Under the pieces are notes generated by a model. That model worked only from the letters and a program-made list of their open reading frames with translations, was not told the origin of the DNA and ran no database searches. Positions 1-11,580 of a stretch of DNA of 64,000 bases are shown here, piece by piece. Every line of letters starts with the position of its first letter. Within the stretch, counting starts at the first letter, position 1. The stretch lies in contig QAOA01005636.1 of the NCBI GenBank assembly GCA_003255065.1, positions 225,396-289,395 of the forward strand, read 5' to 3'. The DNA comes from Cercis canadensis (lineage: Eukaryota > Streptophyta > Magnoliopsida > Fabales > Fabaceae). A program made the translations under genes and the position numbers.

Positions 1-150
1 GTCTTCTTAAATTGACTTCTTGATCTCCATACTTAATGCTTCTGTTTGACTGGCCATCAATTTAGATGAGTTTGTAATTACAATAATACTGGAAGGTTAA
101 TTGTAATTGAAGACTATAGGGTTTAAGAACATAAATTACATAAGGGATAG

Positions 151-158
151 GAATATAC
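151..158. promoter_or_regulatory. P1BS-like site (GNATATNC), distal
   Basis: The sequence GAATATAC fits GNATATNC, the palindromic site bound by PHR1-type MYB-CC factors in phosphate-starvation promoters. It lies about 1040 bases before the PHT1 start codon. In AT-rich DNA this pattern arises by chance roughly once every few kb, so the call rests on the gene it precedes. Confidence 0.35.
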
Positions 159-496
159 CGTTATGGTTTATGTAGCCATCAAAAAGAACCATAGAACGAA
201 TTGAATTCTGAGATTATTCGTAATTCACATAGGAATATAGTGGATTCATAGTTGGGAATATATTTGTTTGACCTTGGGAAAGGCTAATAAATAACTTAGG
301 GTTCTTGGCTAGCAATTAGAGAGATTGTTGTTGATTAATAAATTAGGAATAAAGATCCAGACTAGCTACGGTGAAATCGACATTCTAGATATTCTCTCAT
401 CATATTCCTACTCAATTTTACAGCAACTATTCTTTGTTTATTGTTTTGCATTTAAATATCATCACAATTCACCTATCACTTGTCTAGATAAAATTA

Positions 497-504
497 GAAT
501 ATGC
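497..504. promoter_or_regulatory. P1BS-like site (GNATATNC), proximal
   Basis: The sequence GAATATGC is a second match to the PHR1-binding consensus, about 690 bases before the PHT1 start codon. Two matches ahead of a Pht1 transporter are suggestive of low-phosphate induction but not proof. Confidence 0.4.
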
Positions 505-1089
505 ATAATTTTGGTACTTAGTAACCACAGTCTCCGTGGGACGATACTTTATCTCACTTCTTTATTACTTGATTACGGCACGTGCACTTGCGTTCACATT
601 TTACGTAACACCGTGGCAACAATCGGCAAAACCGCGTGATACACTAATTTATTTATTTCTTTCTTTTTGTTTTTTAGAGGAAGAAGAATATAAGAAACAA
701 GTGGTAAATGGCAAGCAAGTCCAGAATCATGATATATACATATACTTGCAGCATAAATCCAAAGAAAATGCCAAGAGGAGGAGGGTATATCATGTATGTG
801 TTCACCTCACCTCACCGGCACCGGTGAGCCTCAGCCTCACGAATTAAATTGATTAAAAATTGTTTTAGCTTAAAAAAGATGCGCATCTTTAATGGAATCA
901 TACACTTGGACTCGAAACAACAAATCAATGGTACATATATACTCTTGGACCAGCAATTAATGAATCAAATACATAAATGCGTTAGTCTTGTGTAGCAATA
1001 CCCACCAAACTTCCTAGTAATTGCCGCGCGCGCATATATATCAAATATTATTAACAGTTTTATATAGTAATCAATATCTTTGACTGCTC

Positions 1090-1097
1090 TATTTATA
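1090..1097 (+). promoter_or_regulatory. TATA-like box of the PHT1 gene
   Basis: TATTTATA lies 98 bases upstream of the start codon at 1195, a reasonable TATA position for a plant gene with a leader of about 70 bases. Confidence 0.4.
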
Positions 1098-1194
1098 GGC
1101 ATATATAGCAGCAACCAAAGCATTCTCTGTATCTCTCTATCTTTCCGTCCTTGTTTCTGCGGTGTGGCCTGAATAAGGCAATCAGAATTAATCA

Positions 1195-3368
1195 ATGACG
1201 GGGTTAAAAGTGCTATCTGCCCTAGACACGGCTCGGACCCAAGTGTACCACTTCAAAGCTATTATCATCGCCGGTATGGGACTGTTTACGGATGCTTACG
1301 ACCTCTTCTCAATCACATTCATCATGGATATGCTGGGACGCATATACTACCACGACCCACACAACCCACACGACCGGAATGGATCCAAAACCCCGCCCGT
1401 TGTGGTATCGGTCTTGGTAGCTATCGCTCTATTGGGGACAGCAATTGGTCAACTGGTGTTCGGAAGGCTGGGAGATCTGATCGGGAGGCGACGCGTGTAC
1501 GGGATGGCCTTGATGTTGATGGTGCTGAGCTCCTTTGGGTGCGGCTTCTCCATCTGTACCACACGCCGCACCTGCGTTTTCCTCAGCCTCGCCTTCTTTC
1601 GCTTCTTGCTTGGCCTTGGCATCGGTGGCGATTATCCCTTGTCCGCTACCATTATGTCCGAGTTCGCCAATAAGAAGACACGTGGTTCTTTCATAGCTGC
1701 CGTTTTCTCTATGCAGGGCTTTGGTATATTGGCCTCTTCCACCGTCACCATGGTCATCTGCTCCATATTTAACCGTGCTGCTCCTCCATCCACAACCACA
1801 ACCACAACCTCTACTTTATCTACTCCACCGCCGCCGGAGGCTGACGTTGCATGGAGGCTCGTACTCATGCTTGGTGCAATTCCGGCAGGCCTGACTTACT
1901 ATTGGCGAATGATGATGCCCGAAACTGCCAGGTAATTTACTCCATCGCATCCCTTCCCCAACCCATTCATTATTTATTTCTTTAATTTAGTTAATTATTG
2001 TCTGGGGCCATTCATTCGCTTTCCTTTTTCTTTTTAATAATTGATCCATTCCTGGCTGTCCATTGGAATTGGATGTTGTTTCCATGCTCATCACTTCTAA
2101 GTTCTAATTAACCATAGACCGTGAAATTTATTCAAGAAATAAGCATTTTCATTTAAAGCTTGTACAGTACCACAAGCGACAAAGACTACAGGACAAGGGT
2201 GTTTTGAAACTAACAGGACAGCCCTCCCAAGTTTGACTAGTTTAATTAATTGACTTGGTTAATGCTTATCTATTATCTCTTCTAAAATAAAGTCATTAAT
2301 TTATCATACTAGTAGTAATTATTCATCCACCTCCAATCATAGTGAAATTAAAATTAAGGAAGTGCACTAGTCAAATTCAATTAATAGATGGATTAATGTA
2401 TTGGTCGTGAATAACAGTTTGTGTTGAAGAGCATGACATGGCTATTTTTAAGTTGATTTGAAAATATACATAATTTAATTAAGCACAGCAGAGTGATAGA
2501 GAAAGAAAAGAAGGAAGGAATTAAATGAAGGGATACGGTGCAGTGCAGATATACAGCGTTGGTGGAGCGAAATGTGATGCAAGCAGCAAAGGACATGGAA
2601 AAAGTGCTGGAGGTGTCAATTAGCCAGATTGCAGAAGAGAACCCGTTGCCACCAATGACAGCAAGGTATCCTCTGCTGTCTCGAGAATTCTTTCGTCGAC
2701 ACGGTCGGGATCTTTTTGCTTGTTCCTCGACATGGTTCCTGGTGGACATTGTGTTCTACAGCAACGTCCTGTTCCAGTCTAAGATATACAAGCAGTACCT
2801 GAAGAAGGCCCCGAGAGTGAATGTGTATGAGGAGGCATTCAATGTTGCCAGGCTCCAAGCAATTATTGCGGTATGTTCCACCATCCCTGGCTACTTCTTC
2901 ACGGTGTATTACATTGATCGAGTGGGAAGAGTCAAAATCCAAATGATGGGGTTTTTCTGCATGGCAATGGTTTATATTGCCATCGGTATTCCTTATGACA
3001 TGTATTGGAGCAAGAACACTAATGCAGGGTTCATGGTCCTGTACGGCCTTGCTTTCTTCTTCGCTAACTTCGGACCCAACACAACCACTTTCATAGTCCC
3101 TGCTGAACTCTTCCCTGCCAGGTTTAGATCAACATGTCATGGCATTTCGGGTGCTGTTGGCAAGGTCGGGGCAATCATTGGATCCGTTGGCTTTCTCTGG
3201 GCTTCACATGATGAGGAGGAAGATGGGTATCCCAAGGGAATTGGAATGACGGCATCCCTCCTCATACTTGGAGGGGTGTGCATATTGGGAATGTTGGTCA
3301 CTTTTTTCTTCACCACAGAAACCATGGGAAGGTCACTCGAAGAGAATGAGATTGAACCTTATGATTAA
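1195..3368 (+). CDS. PHT1;9-like: High-affinity inorganic phosphate transporter, PHT1;8/PHT1;9 type
   Basis: Pht1 proteins are plasma-membrane proton/phosphate symporters of the major facilitator superfamily that take up or redistribute phosphate. There are two exons, 1195-1931 and 2549-3368, joined through a split Arg codon (AG|A), giving 518 residues, the normal family length. The N-terminus has the FTDAYDLF motif of TM1; a basic MFS loop ([11 protein letters not shown]) is at about 90-100 and the Pht1 signature GGDYPLS at 144-150. The C-terminal half carries NFGPNTTTF and [15 protein letters not shown]. The stretch around CTTRRTC and the single intron after PETAR resemble Arabidopsis PHT1;8/PHT1;9 as I remember them, more than the root-uptake or mycorrhizal clades. 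The loop before TM6 has a Thr/Pro-rich low-complexity run. Two P1BS-like sites upstream suggest phosphate regulation. The next gene converges on it. Confidence 0.95.
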
Positions 3369-3916
3369 TTACGCATTCTTTTTTTTTTTTTCTTTTTCTT
3401 TTCCTCTTTATTTAGGAAAAACAAGATTACTAGATTAATTTTCCCCATTTTCCGTCTCCGTCTCATGTACATGCAAAGATTAGCATTAATTAGCTACACA
3501 ATGTTGTGTTTTATATATATATATATATGTGGATTGTGGAGAGACGTGAAGAAAAAAAAAAACATATATGCATGCTTTTATGTCTCTTGTACTTACTTCA
3601 CATTGTATGTGACTGTAAATATATATAGAGCTGTTTTATATTTTGTATATGAATCAATATCGACGGTTAAAAGTTTGTATATTAAAGACAAAAGAGATCT
3701 AGTGTCTTAAGAGTAAACCAAATCAAAGTAGTTAATTAATTGTATTATATGAAAGAGATTACATTGCTTCAATTCAAAGGAAGGGATGGAAATGATGGGA
3801 GACAGTTGGTAGATATGAGTATGAGAGACAAGTAAGGAAATTAATTAAGAAATAGAGAGAGAGAGAAATGAAATGATGATAAAAGTGAACAAGAGAGAAA
3901 TCTTGTTAATTGGTCC
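3369..3916. other. Convergent intergenic space (3' UTRs)
   Basis: This short gap between the convergent PHT1 and XCP genes contains T-rich and (TA)n tracts consistent with two 3' untranslated regions. No gene is seen. Confidence 0.6.
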
Positions 3917-5290
3917 TTATTTGGTTTTGGTGGGATAGGAAGCCATTTTGTTGATTCCGCAGAGACCTTCAGGCTTGCCATTAATGTTCCTTCTCATCCT
4001 TATGTAGCCTTTCTCACCCCACTTAGGGCCCCATGAATTTTTCACTATGATATAATCCAAGCCTTTGGATGTCCCATATCCAACAGCGGCCACGCCGTGA
4101 TCAAGTTCACTTCCGCAATGACCGTCGAAAACACCCTATATATAAATTAATTAGTTTGTTAATTTGTTGTGATTAAAGAAACAGAAAGTGAGATGATAAA
4201 CATATATATATATATTACATACCCCACTGTAGAACTGGAAATCTCTGCCTGAAGCTTCTATGGCCACGCTGATGGGTTGGTTGGCAAGTGCCTTCAATAG
4301 GCTCTGTTCATTGTTCGCTGGCACGTCATGGTAACCACGAATGGTCACAACCTCAGATTGGTCCTGGAGAAACACAAAATTAAAATGATTTTGAAACGTG
4401 TTTAATTAATTAATTTGTTGAGAATTAATTAAAAATTACTTTTCTCATCTCACAGCTGCCTTCCTCCATTATGTAAGGATAGTCTTCCTCCTTATGAATC
4501 CCACCGTTAGCGACTATATAGGAAAATGCATAGTCCATGAGACCCCCATTGCACCCATTATTGTAACTTTTGTCGCAATCAATCAACTCTTGCTCAGACA
4601 GAGATGTTAAATTTCCTGTCACAATCTGGTTTATTCCCTCAACCGCCGCGACTGTTGAAAATGCCCAACAACTACCTGCACCATCATTCCAATTAGCTCT
4701 AGTAAGTAGTAATGGAATGTAATAGGTATATATATATATATTCCTCAATTCAAGACCATGCATGGCCGGACGTCACCATGTCAATTGTCAATGGAAAAAT
4801 AAAAAGTTTTGGCAGGTAGCACTTAATTACCACATGAGCCTTGGTTCTTGACCTGAGTAACAGCACCTTTCTTTCTCCAATCCACATACTTGGGCAAATC
4901 AACAACATCTCTGTAAGTGAACTCGTCTGGGGACTGTCTCTTTCTAGACAATTCAGGGTTGAGGCCAAGGTACTTTTTCTTAAACTCTTGGTGGCTCAGA
5001 TCAGCAAACTCATTCAGCCCAAGCCAGTAGTTACTGCTCTTCCTATTTGTCTCATCTATGTGCTGCAGGTTATCCTTGAAAATGTCGAACCTACGCAACT
5101 TCTCCTCAATGCTTTCATAAATCTTGCCATGTTTGGACATCCATGATTCAAACAGCTCAATTAGCTTATCCATGGACTTCAAGTCCTCTGGCGAATACCC
5201 TATGATTGAGAAATCACGCCCAAAAGCTGAAAACACACATAGACATAGGCAAATGGAGCAGGCCAGGACAAGTGTTTTGGACAAACCCAT
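3917..5290 (-). CDS. XCP2-like: Xylem papain-like cysteine protease (XCP1/XCP2 type)
   Basis: This is a papain-family (C1A) endopeptidase; Arabidopsis XCP1/XCP2 act in vacuoles of developing tracheary elements during autolysis. Exons on the minus strand are 5290-4831, 4675-4440, 4363-4223 and 4135-3917, encoding 351 residues, close to XCP2. A signal peptide occupies about 1-24. The I29 propeptide with ERFNIN-like [14 protein letters not shown] runs about 40-100, and the mature enzyme starts near LPKYVDWR (about 132). The triad is visible: Cys156 in QGSCGSCW, His292 in LDHG, Asn312 in KNSWG. There is no C-terminal granulin domain, which separates it from RD21. The 5' exon ends inside the conserved GSCG motif and the donor GTAATT fits. 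Nothing looks broken. Confidence 0.95.
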
Positions 5291-5369
5291 GCTTATTGAT
5301 TTCTCAATGTTAAGACAATAACAAGATTTTGATAATTGAGGGATGTGAATGAATGGGGAGAGGGGGATG

Positions 5370-5381
5370 CTTTATAAATAG
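5370..5381 (-). promoter_or_regulatory. TATA box of the XCP gene
   Basis: On the minus strand this reads CTATTTATAAAG, about 80-90 bases before the XCP start codon at 5290, the expected TATA position. Confidence 0.5.
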
Positions 5382-5919
5382 CTTTATATGTCTTAGATGT
5401 TGCTTTCAAGTCAAGTTTGCATGTTTGGATTCTTCATTGTTTTCTACCTTTGTATACTGAGTCTTTAAGCTAGGTTCTTTTAGATGGCTTTACATCAAAG
5501 TGTAAAATCACATGCCTTAATTATGTGCTCAACAAAGAAAAAGGCATTTAAATCTTCTTCTTCTTCTTTTAAAGCTAGATATCAATGATACCTAACAGAT
5601 GGACTTCCTGCAGCCGTGTGTGCGAAGGGGTCAACCATCCCCAGTAGCTTTTTTTTTTTTTTTTATAATTTTGAAAGAGAACTATGACATGTTTTATTTT
5701 AACTCTCACAAATTATCTCCTTTTTTTTTCTCAAAAAAAATATTGCTACGCTCTTCAAATAATTGAATATTTATTGACTAATGTCTATAGCACTCTATGG
5801 CTAAGGCCGAGTTTTCAAAAATGTCATTTTGAGAACATTTTTTTTTTAATTTTTACATTGTGATAACATTTTCACATGTTAACCACACTTAGGTTAAGTG
5901 ATTATCATTCACAACAATA
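5382..5919. other. XCP upstream region, no gene
   Basis: AT-rich sequence with homopolymer T tracts and a CTT microsatellite-like run near 5550-5567. I see no coding potential. It probably holds the distal XCP promoter. Confidence 0.5.
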
Positions 5920-5928
5920 TAGTTATTT

Positions 5929-6458
5929 GATTTAAATGTACTGCATGTCCCTATTTAAACGAATTTTGAATAAAGTTCCTATAACTTTTTTTTCTCTTTT
6001 GGAATCTTATAGTTTGAATTTTTTTTCTAATTGGATATCTGCTGTCACCTCAAGTTATAACTCCGTTAGTTTAGTACTCACATGACAAACGACTTGTTTA
6101 TATTGCAATAAAAGAATTTGACATGACGCTAAAGTGGCACAAAAATTGGGTTTTATCTATTGCTCCTCATCCTAATTTTCATCAATTTGGAAAAAATTGA
6201 GCCACATGTCTTTCATGTGTGTTTGACGAGTAACAATTTGTGTGTTACTTTGGTGCCACATAAGCTTCATTTATTGTCATATGGAAAAATTATTTGTCAT
6301 GTCAATACTAAACTGATGGAGTTATAACCCAGGGTGATGACAGTAACCCAATTAAAAAAAATTTAAACTATAAGGACCCAAAAAAAGAGAAAAAAACAAA
6401 CTATATAGACTTGATTCCAAATTCGTCTAAACTATAGAACCTGCAATATATTTAAATC
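5929..6458. mobile_element. Palindromic MULE-type MITE, copy 1
   Basis: A 530 bp element made almost entirely of two inverted arms. The left end begins GATTTAAATGTACTGCA and the right end, reverse-complemented, begins GATTTAAATATATTGCA. Similarity continues inward for about 250 bp per arm to a centre near 6190. It is flanked by a 9 bp direct repeat TAGTTATTT (5920-5928 and 6459-6467), the duplication size typical of Mutator-like transposases. There is no coding capacity, so it would be mobilised in trans. A second copy lies at 55760-56502. Confidence 0.85.
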
Positions 6459-6467
6459 TAGTTATTT

Positions 6468-7868
6468 TCAAACTAGTATAAAATATGTTGCCAAAAATCT
6501 AGTATAGAGTATAACATAGTAACCACACTTATGATTTTAGGTTATCGTGGACATAAATATGGTTATTTGCAAACCAGTTTAATGTATAGTACAATACCCA
6601 GTTTAAGGAACCTATAAATAATGTTATTCTTTTTTTATATATATATAATTTCTAATTCAACTATCTCTGTTTATTTTGAAAAGAAATCGCATTGTCATTT
6701 GTCTAAAATTTCTAGGATCCAAAAATGGTAGTGATACAAATCACTTGTATATCTAAGAGTAATTATATTTTTCATATCACCGTTGACAACAAATTTGAAT
6801 GATTTTTCCTTACTAAATATCAATTTTATAAAATAAAAAGGGACGTTTTAGGGTTGTTGTTTGAGAAACACAGCAATAGTATAGCCGTGAGAGCTCGTAT
6901 CAGCCTAAACTAGGGCTTATTGAGCATTGACTTAATTATTACAAGTTTTTATTTTTTGGGGTAATGAGACTTCATTACAAGTTACAACCAATTGTGTCCT
7001 TATTGGGCTTTTTGTTTTGCTTGCCGAAAGATTCCATAGTTCCAACATGAGAGTTGGAGAGACTAAGTGCCAAACTAAGAAGGAAAAAAGAAAATGGAAA
7101 GGCCAGTGAGGCGTTAAAATGCGAGGAAAACAGCGTTCGATGAGGGAATTCGTACTTCTCCTTGTCCAACTCCATCCTCGCATATGCTCTTGGATCACCA
7201 AGTAATTGTCTTTTAACTCTAATTAATAATATCTGTCTCAATAAGATGTGAAGGCAGTAAACCTTGGCTTGGCGATCGATGCCATGTTTTTAGAATCATA
7301 TTAAATTATTATTGAATTTCACACACTGCTCCTTATGATTGCTCAATATGATTCAACATGTTTTACAACTAGTATAGTAGTAATACCATGAGCATCAAAT
7401 GGCTTCATGTTCATGGGCTACTTTTGTTTCTCAGTTCATGCCTAGCCTAGTTGGGGATTGTGAATTATGATCATTACTCAGGAAATTAAATGAGAAATAT
7501 ATAAGTGAAAATTAAGTGAGCAGAAATCTCTATACTCTGTCAATCGCCCTAATTAACAAACAAGATACGCGTAGGACAACAAGAAACACTAGATGGTAAA
7601 AATTAAGGGGTTTGCTGAGGGCGAGCAGTGATCACGTATCCCATGAAACGTAACGCAGGAGGGGAATAGGAGAATTTAGTGTAGAGCTATTGAGGTATAT
7701 GACCAGGAGACTAGGAGTGTAGGAGTAGAGTAAATAGGAAAAGGGAAAGAGAAGCGAAAGCGAGGAAGATGAAGTAATTTTATCATTGATTATGTATTTC
7801 ATAATCAATTTCTACTTGTTACCTATATGATATTATTAATAATAAGAAGAATTAAAAAGAGAAAAGAA
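6468..7868. other. Intergenic, no gene recognised
   Basis: AT-rich spacer. Minus-strand open frames at 6932-7241 show no family resemblance, overlap each other and lack splice or promoter context. Part of the stretch near 6480-6600 weakly resembles 5770-5925, so a small old local duplication may flank the MITE. Confidence 0.5.
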
Positions 7869-9356
7869 ATGTCTGATGATGATGTCACTGTTGAGAGGGT
7901 CATACTCATACGGTGTCATCACTCATCCTACTCCTACCTGAACTTACTGAAGAAAGAAGAAACGAGCAAGGTGTGCCGCCAGGTTTTAGGTTTCACCCCA
8001 CTGATGAAGAACTCATAACCTTTTATTTGACTTCTAAGGTGTTTAATGGTGGCTTCGCTGATGTGAGCCATGGGAGCTTCCAGGTAAGACTTTGATAAAT
8101 ATATACATACTCCCTAGCTAAGCTGCCTCGGCCTTAATAATTTCAGCTCATGGCATTGGCATCCTACTAGTGTTAAGTGTATTCTTGACTCAAAAGATGA
8201 ATGTTCTTTTTCTCTTTGTGTCTGTCCAGTTTATTATTAAGAGTAGATAGATAGTACACTAGTTTTCTTCTAAGAGAGTGTAAACAAATTAATAATTGTT
8301 CAATGCAATACACATTTCAGTTTAGGGATCTCACAAAGCCTAATCAATTACATGCTAATAATATATTTCCATTTTGCTTGGGAAATCACATTGGCATAAT
8401 ATGTTAAATGACCTTTATGTGATAGATTGCGTTAGAGAATAGAACCTTGGGACTTACAGTTGCGGATGTACATGTGTAATTGAAGCCACATGCCCAGAAA
8501 CTGTGGTTAGTAGTTAGTAGTTAGTAGTTCAGTAAAGAGGAACATTGCTAGATCTCCCCTCCTTTTTAATTCTCTGGGGATCCGGAGGATAGACAACATA
8601 TATATGTAACTGCCTAGCTAAACAGACAACCTTAATTAGCTTGCAAAAAAATCTTGCAAGTTTACAGCTCATGGAGTGCAAATGGAGCAGGAACAGTTAA
8701 ATTGAGAGAGAATTTAATTAAGTAGATGGTACTAGTAGCATAACAAGTTAAATTGATTTGGCATCGCAAAAATTAATATCTATTTTTTGCAGAAGGAATG
8801 GATAATATGCAGAATATTTCACAAATCTGGGGAAAAGAGAAATCCATTACTCCAAGTCCAAGTGCAAGGACAAAACCAAGTCGTGGATGATTCATTGTCG
8901 TTGTCCCCCACAAAAAATTGTTTGCCTCCTTTGCATGGAAACCCAACTTGCTTGCTAGAATGTCCATACCATGAGAACCCTAACAACCTGGCTCTCGTCA
9001 AATCCTCCAATTCCTACCCTTTCCCAGTATATAAAATATCCCAACCATGCTTGTCCACCGCCTCAGCAAAAACTAGCAACACTCCTAACCATCCGTCACC
9101 ACACTTGTTCAATCAACACACTAATACTATTATTCCTAAACTGACCAAAACACAAACCAATTTTTCCCAGCATCAACTGCTACATGATGCTAACAAGCAT
9201 AAGCTCAACCAAAATCTAAACCATTACCAGAATTCCTTGCTTCTTGAGATGGATGCTGCTTTCTTGCCATTCTCGGCAGCTGCTGATGCTACATTGTCCA
9301 CTTCAATACCTTTTAACTTGCAGCAGATGCTAGAATATGTCGTCGCCATTCCTCAC
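7869..9356 (+). pseudogene. CUC3-like (pseudogene): CUC3-like NAC transcription factor, multiply broken
   Basis: NAC proteins are plant DNA-binding factors; CUC3 specifies organ boundaries. Recognisable parts are NAC subdomain A ([18 protein letters not shown], near 7975-8035) preceded by [11 protein letters not shown] as in CUC3, and the start of the last exon at 8791 (KEWIICRIFHKSGEKRN), which follows the acceptor TTTTTTGCAG. Lesions: the only plausible ATG (7869) is out of frame with the NAC domain, whose own frame has a TGA at 7892; exon 1 lacks roughly ten codons before CEPWELP, which appears only in a shifted frame just before the donor at 8083; the middle exon for subdomains C and D is absent between 8083 and 8790; and an LTR interrupts the last codons at 9356. 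Without the insertion the frame would continue at 11572 and stop at 11578-11580. The tail is Asn/Gln-rich, as in NAC C-termini. Confidence 0.88.
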
Positions 9357-9842
9357 TGTTGATACCCAATTTTGTCCTATTCAACTTATAAAGAACAAAT
9401 ACAAAAAAATAAAATGTTTGAAATACTTACAATAATAATAATTTAAAGAATACAAAAATACAAAAAATTATTATTATTAAAAATGAATAATATAAATAAA
9501 AAAAAAAAAAACAAAGAAGATATAATGGCTCTTGGAGGCAACACGCAAGGCAGCAACCAAGTTCTGTGAAATGCTATTCCTAGTCCGGTCACTCCTCCCA
9601 GCCATGCCCCTGCCAGCTTGAAAGCAGAAAATCATCAATTCACATCAGTGCAACTTGCACCATTCTTCAGTTATAAAAAGAAACACAAGCAATGAACCAA
9701 AGGAGGCCGACTACACAAACCAGAGGAGCTAAAATCCTCAAAGCAGAAAACGGACACAACTGGCAAGAGTCTCATCCACAGGTAACCACCAATATTTACT
9801 TTTCCATTCTTCCATTTTTCAGTACTCACACCCACACACAAA

Positions 9843-9877
<35 letters not shown>

Positions 9878-11566
9878 AACCAAACCAAGACACCACCGTG
9901 GAGAGCAAAGCAAGTCAATTCCCTTTGCCAAAATCAAGTTTGAAGTAGAGTGATTCCACCCCATTCCCAAGTCCCCATTTTTCTAGAGAGAGAGAAAAAC
10001 AGAATTTTAGAGAGAGAGAGAGGGAGAAATTGTGAGAGAAAGAGTTGAAATAGAGAAGAAATCCTTACCTTAGCCACCATTGGTTGAGAAGTAGAGACAA
10101 AATCCATGCTTTCTCCCCTTGGATTTGAGAGAAAATCCATGCTTGTTGCATTTTCCCATTGCTGTGTTTTTTCCCCTTTCTTCCTTCTCCTTGCCGTAGC
10201 TCTCATTCTGTAGTTCTCTGATTTCCTTTTTAATGCTATTTGCAAATTTCTTTTTGTTTATTGGCTTATATTGACTTGTTGGAGCATGGGCACTTTCTTT
10301 TGTTTGTTTACTTACCCAATTGGTCTCATGTCTTTTTTAGTTATTTTGTTATTCCATGATTGCATATTAGAATAAAGCCCTTTTTGATAAATTGGTTCTC
10401 TTATATTCGGTTTGGACTTTTTTTGTTTAAGGCTCATTTAATATTTATCCCATTGAATTCGTGAGCCTAGCAAAGCTCTTGGCTTCTTTTTTTTGTTCTT
10501 TGTTCTTTGCTGCCATATTAATTTAGGTGGGACCTTTTGGTAGCTTTTTGTTATATTTTGGATGAAAGACCCACTAATAAGGTATAAATTAGTTTAGTGA
10601 TTAAGTTTTAAATATTATTATTTTATACTTTTTATTATTTTTTTTATTTACCCAATGTGTTATGTTGTCATGATTATTTTCATTGTGATTGGAATAAAAT
10701 CAAAGCCCGACGACGGATTAAATTAGGAAATAATTGTGTTAACAATTTTTTTTAATGTTCTTGAGGTGAGGAATAATTCATTAGTTATGTCAGAGGTACT
10801 GAAGTGACTAATGAAAATTTCAATATTGCTTTGGTTATTTTATTTATTATATTTTGACACTTTACATTGCATTTTATATCATTTTATCATTATTCACGCT
10901 GGAATAAGATTACCGACGAGGGAATAATCAAATTTAGCCATAATGATGACGATACTTTGACATTCCGGAGGTAAAGAGTGTCATTTTAGTCTTTCTAGAT
11001 GTACTGGTGGACTTAAAGATAAATCTCTAATAAAAAATTTTTTACCATGAATCTTGAACTCTTTTCTTTTAACAAGCACAATAAATTGCATTTTCGCACA
11101 TTTCGCAGTTACCATTTCAGTTATCAAAATGTTAAAACATTGCCTATGATGAAATAAATTAGGAGATGATTGTAATGACAATCACTGTCTCTACCTAATA
11201 ATCTTGAGACATATTTTTAAGTTTTACTAGAGGTATTGGTAAGATTTAATAACACATTAATTTATTTTAATAACCAATTTCATTCAACAATTTTTTAGAT
11301 GACATAAAATTAAATTGGTAACCGTTCGTTAGAACGGGCGTCGTAGGGTGCTAACACCTTCCCTACACGTAACCAACTCTCTTACCCAAACTCTAATAAC
11401 GTAGACCAAACTTGTTTTATAGGCATCCAATCATGCATTAAATTGATTGGTAGTGACTCCATTAATTTTTTTAATTATTTTCTTTTAATTACAAATTTAC
11501 AATTTTACACTTATTATTCTTTTCGCTGCCTCGCGTCGTCGCGCTCCCGAAAAGGACGTTGCGACA
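9357..11566. mobile_element. Solo LTR of an Ogre/Tat-like Ty3-gypsy retrotransposon
   Basis: A 2210 bp block beginning TGTTGATACCCAATTTTGTC and ending GTTGCGACA, so it has the TG...CA ends of an LTR. It is flanked by a perfect 5 bp direct repeat CTCAC (9352-9356 and 11567-11571). The segment GAACGGGCGTCGTAGGGTGC near 11333-11352 and the following TAACACCTTCCCTACACGTA resemble what I recall from long-LTR Tat/Ogre elements. No gag-pol frame is present, which fits one LTR left by recombination. It sits in the last codons of the NAC pseudogene; joining the two flanks and keeping one CTCAC restores the reading Pro-His-Asn-Val-stop. Orientation relative to the lost body is not certain. Confidence 0.82.
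9843..9874. repeat. (TA)n microsatellite
   Basis: An uninterrupted TA tract of about 15 units lies inside the solo LTR. It is likely polymorphic in length. Confidence 0.8.
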
Positions 11567-11580
11567 CTCACAATGTTTAA

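Larger units (their letters stand above)
1..1194. other. Upstream region of the phosphate transporter gene
   Basis: No convincing coding sequence is visible. The stretch is AT-rich and holds the presumed promoter and 5' leader of the PHT1 gene that starts at 1195. It contains two matches to the phosphate-starvation P1BS consensus and a TATA-like sequence about 100 bases before the start codon, listed separately. The short open frames at 325-847 have no family resemblance and look like chance. Confidence 0.6.

Noticed and set aside
325-847. Two overlapping plus-strand open frames upstream of PHT1
   Set aside because: No domain, signal peptide or splice context; they overlap in different frames and lie in promoter-like DNA.
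1145-1160. Possible mycorrhiza-response (MYCS-type) element CCTTGTTTCTG before PHT1
   Set aside because: It does not match the published CTTGTTC core, and the protein resembles PHT1;8/9, not the mycorrhizal clade.
6932-7241. Overlapping minus-strand frames with hydrophobic segments
   Set aside because: No recognisable family, no conserved splice sites, and two frames compete for the same DNA.
9671-10245. Open frames on both strands between the NAC exon and 10245
   Set aside because: They lie inside the solo LTR and consist of low-complexity or TA-repeat-derived residues.
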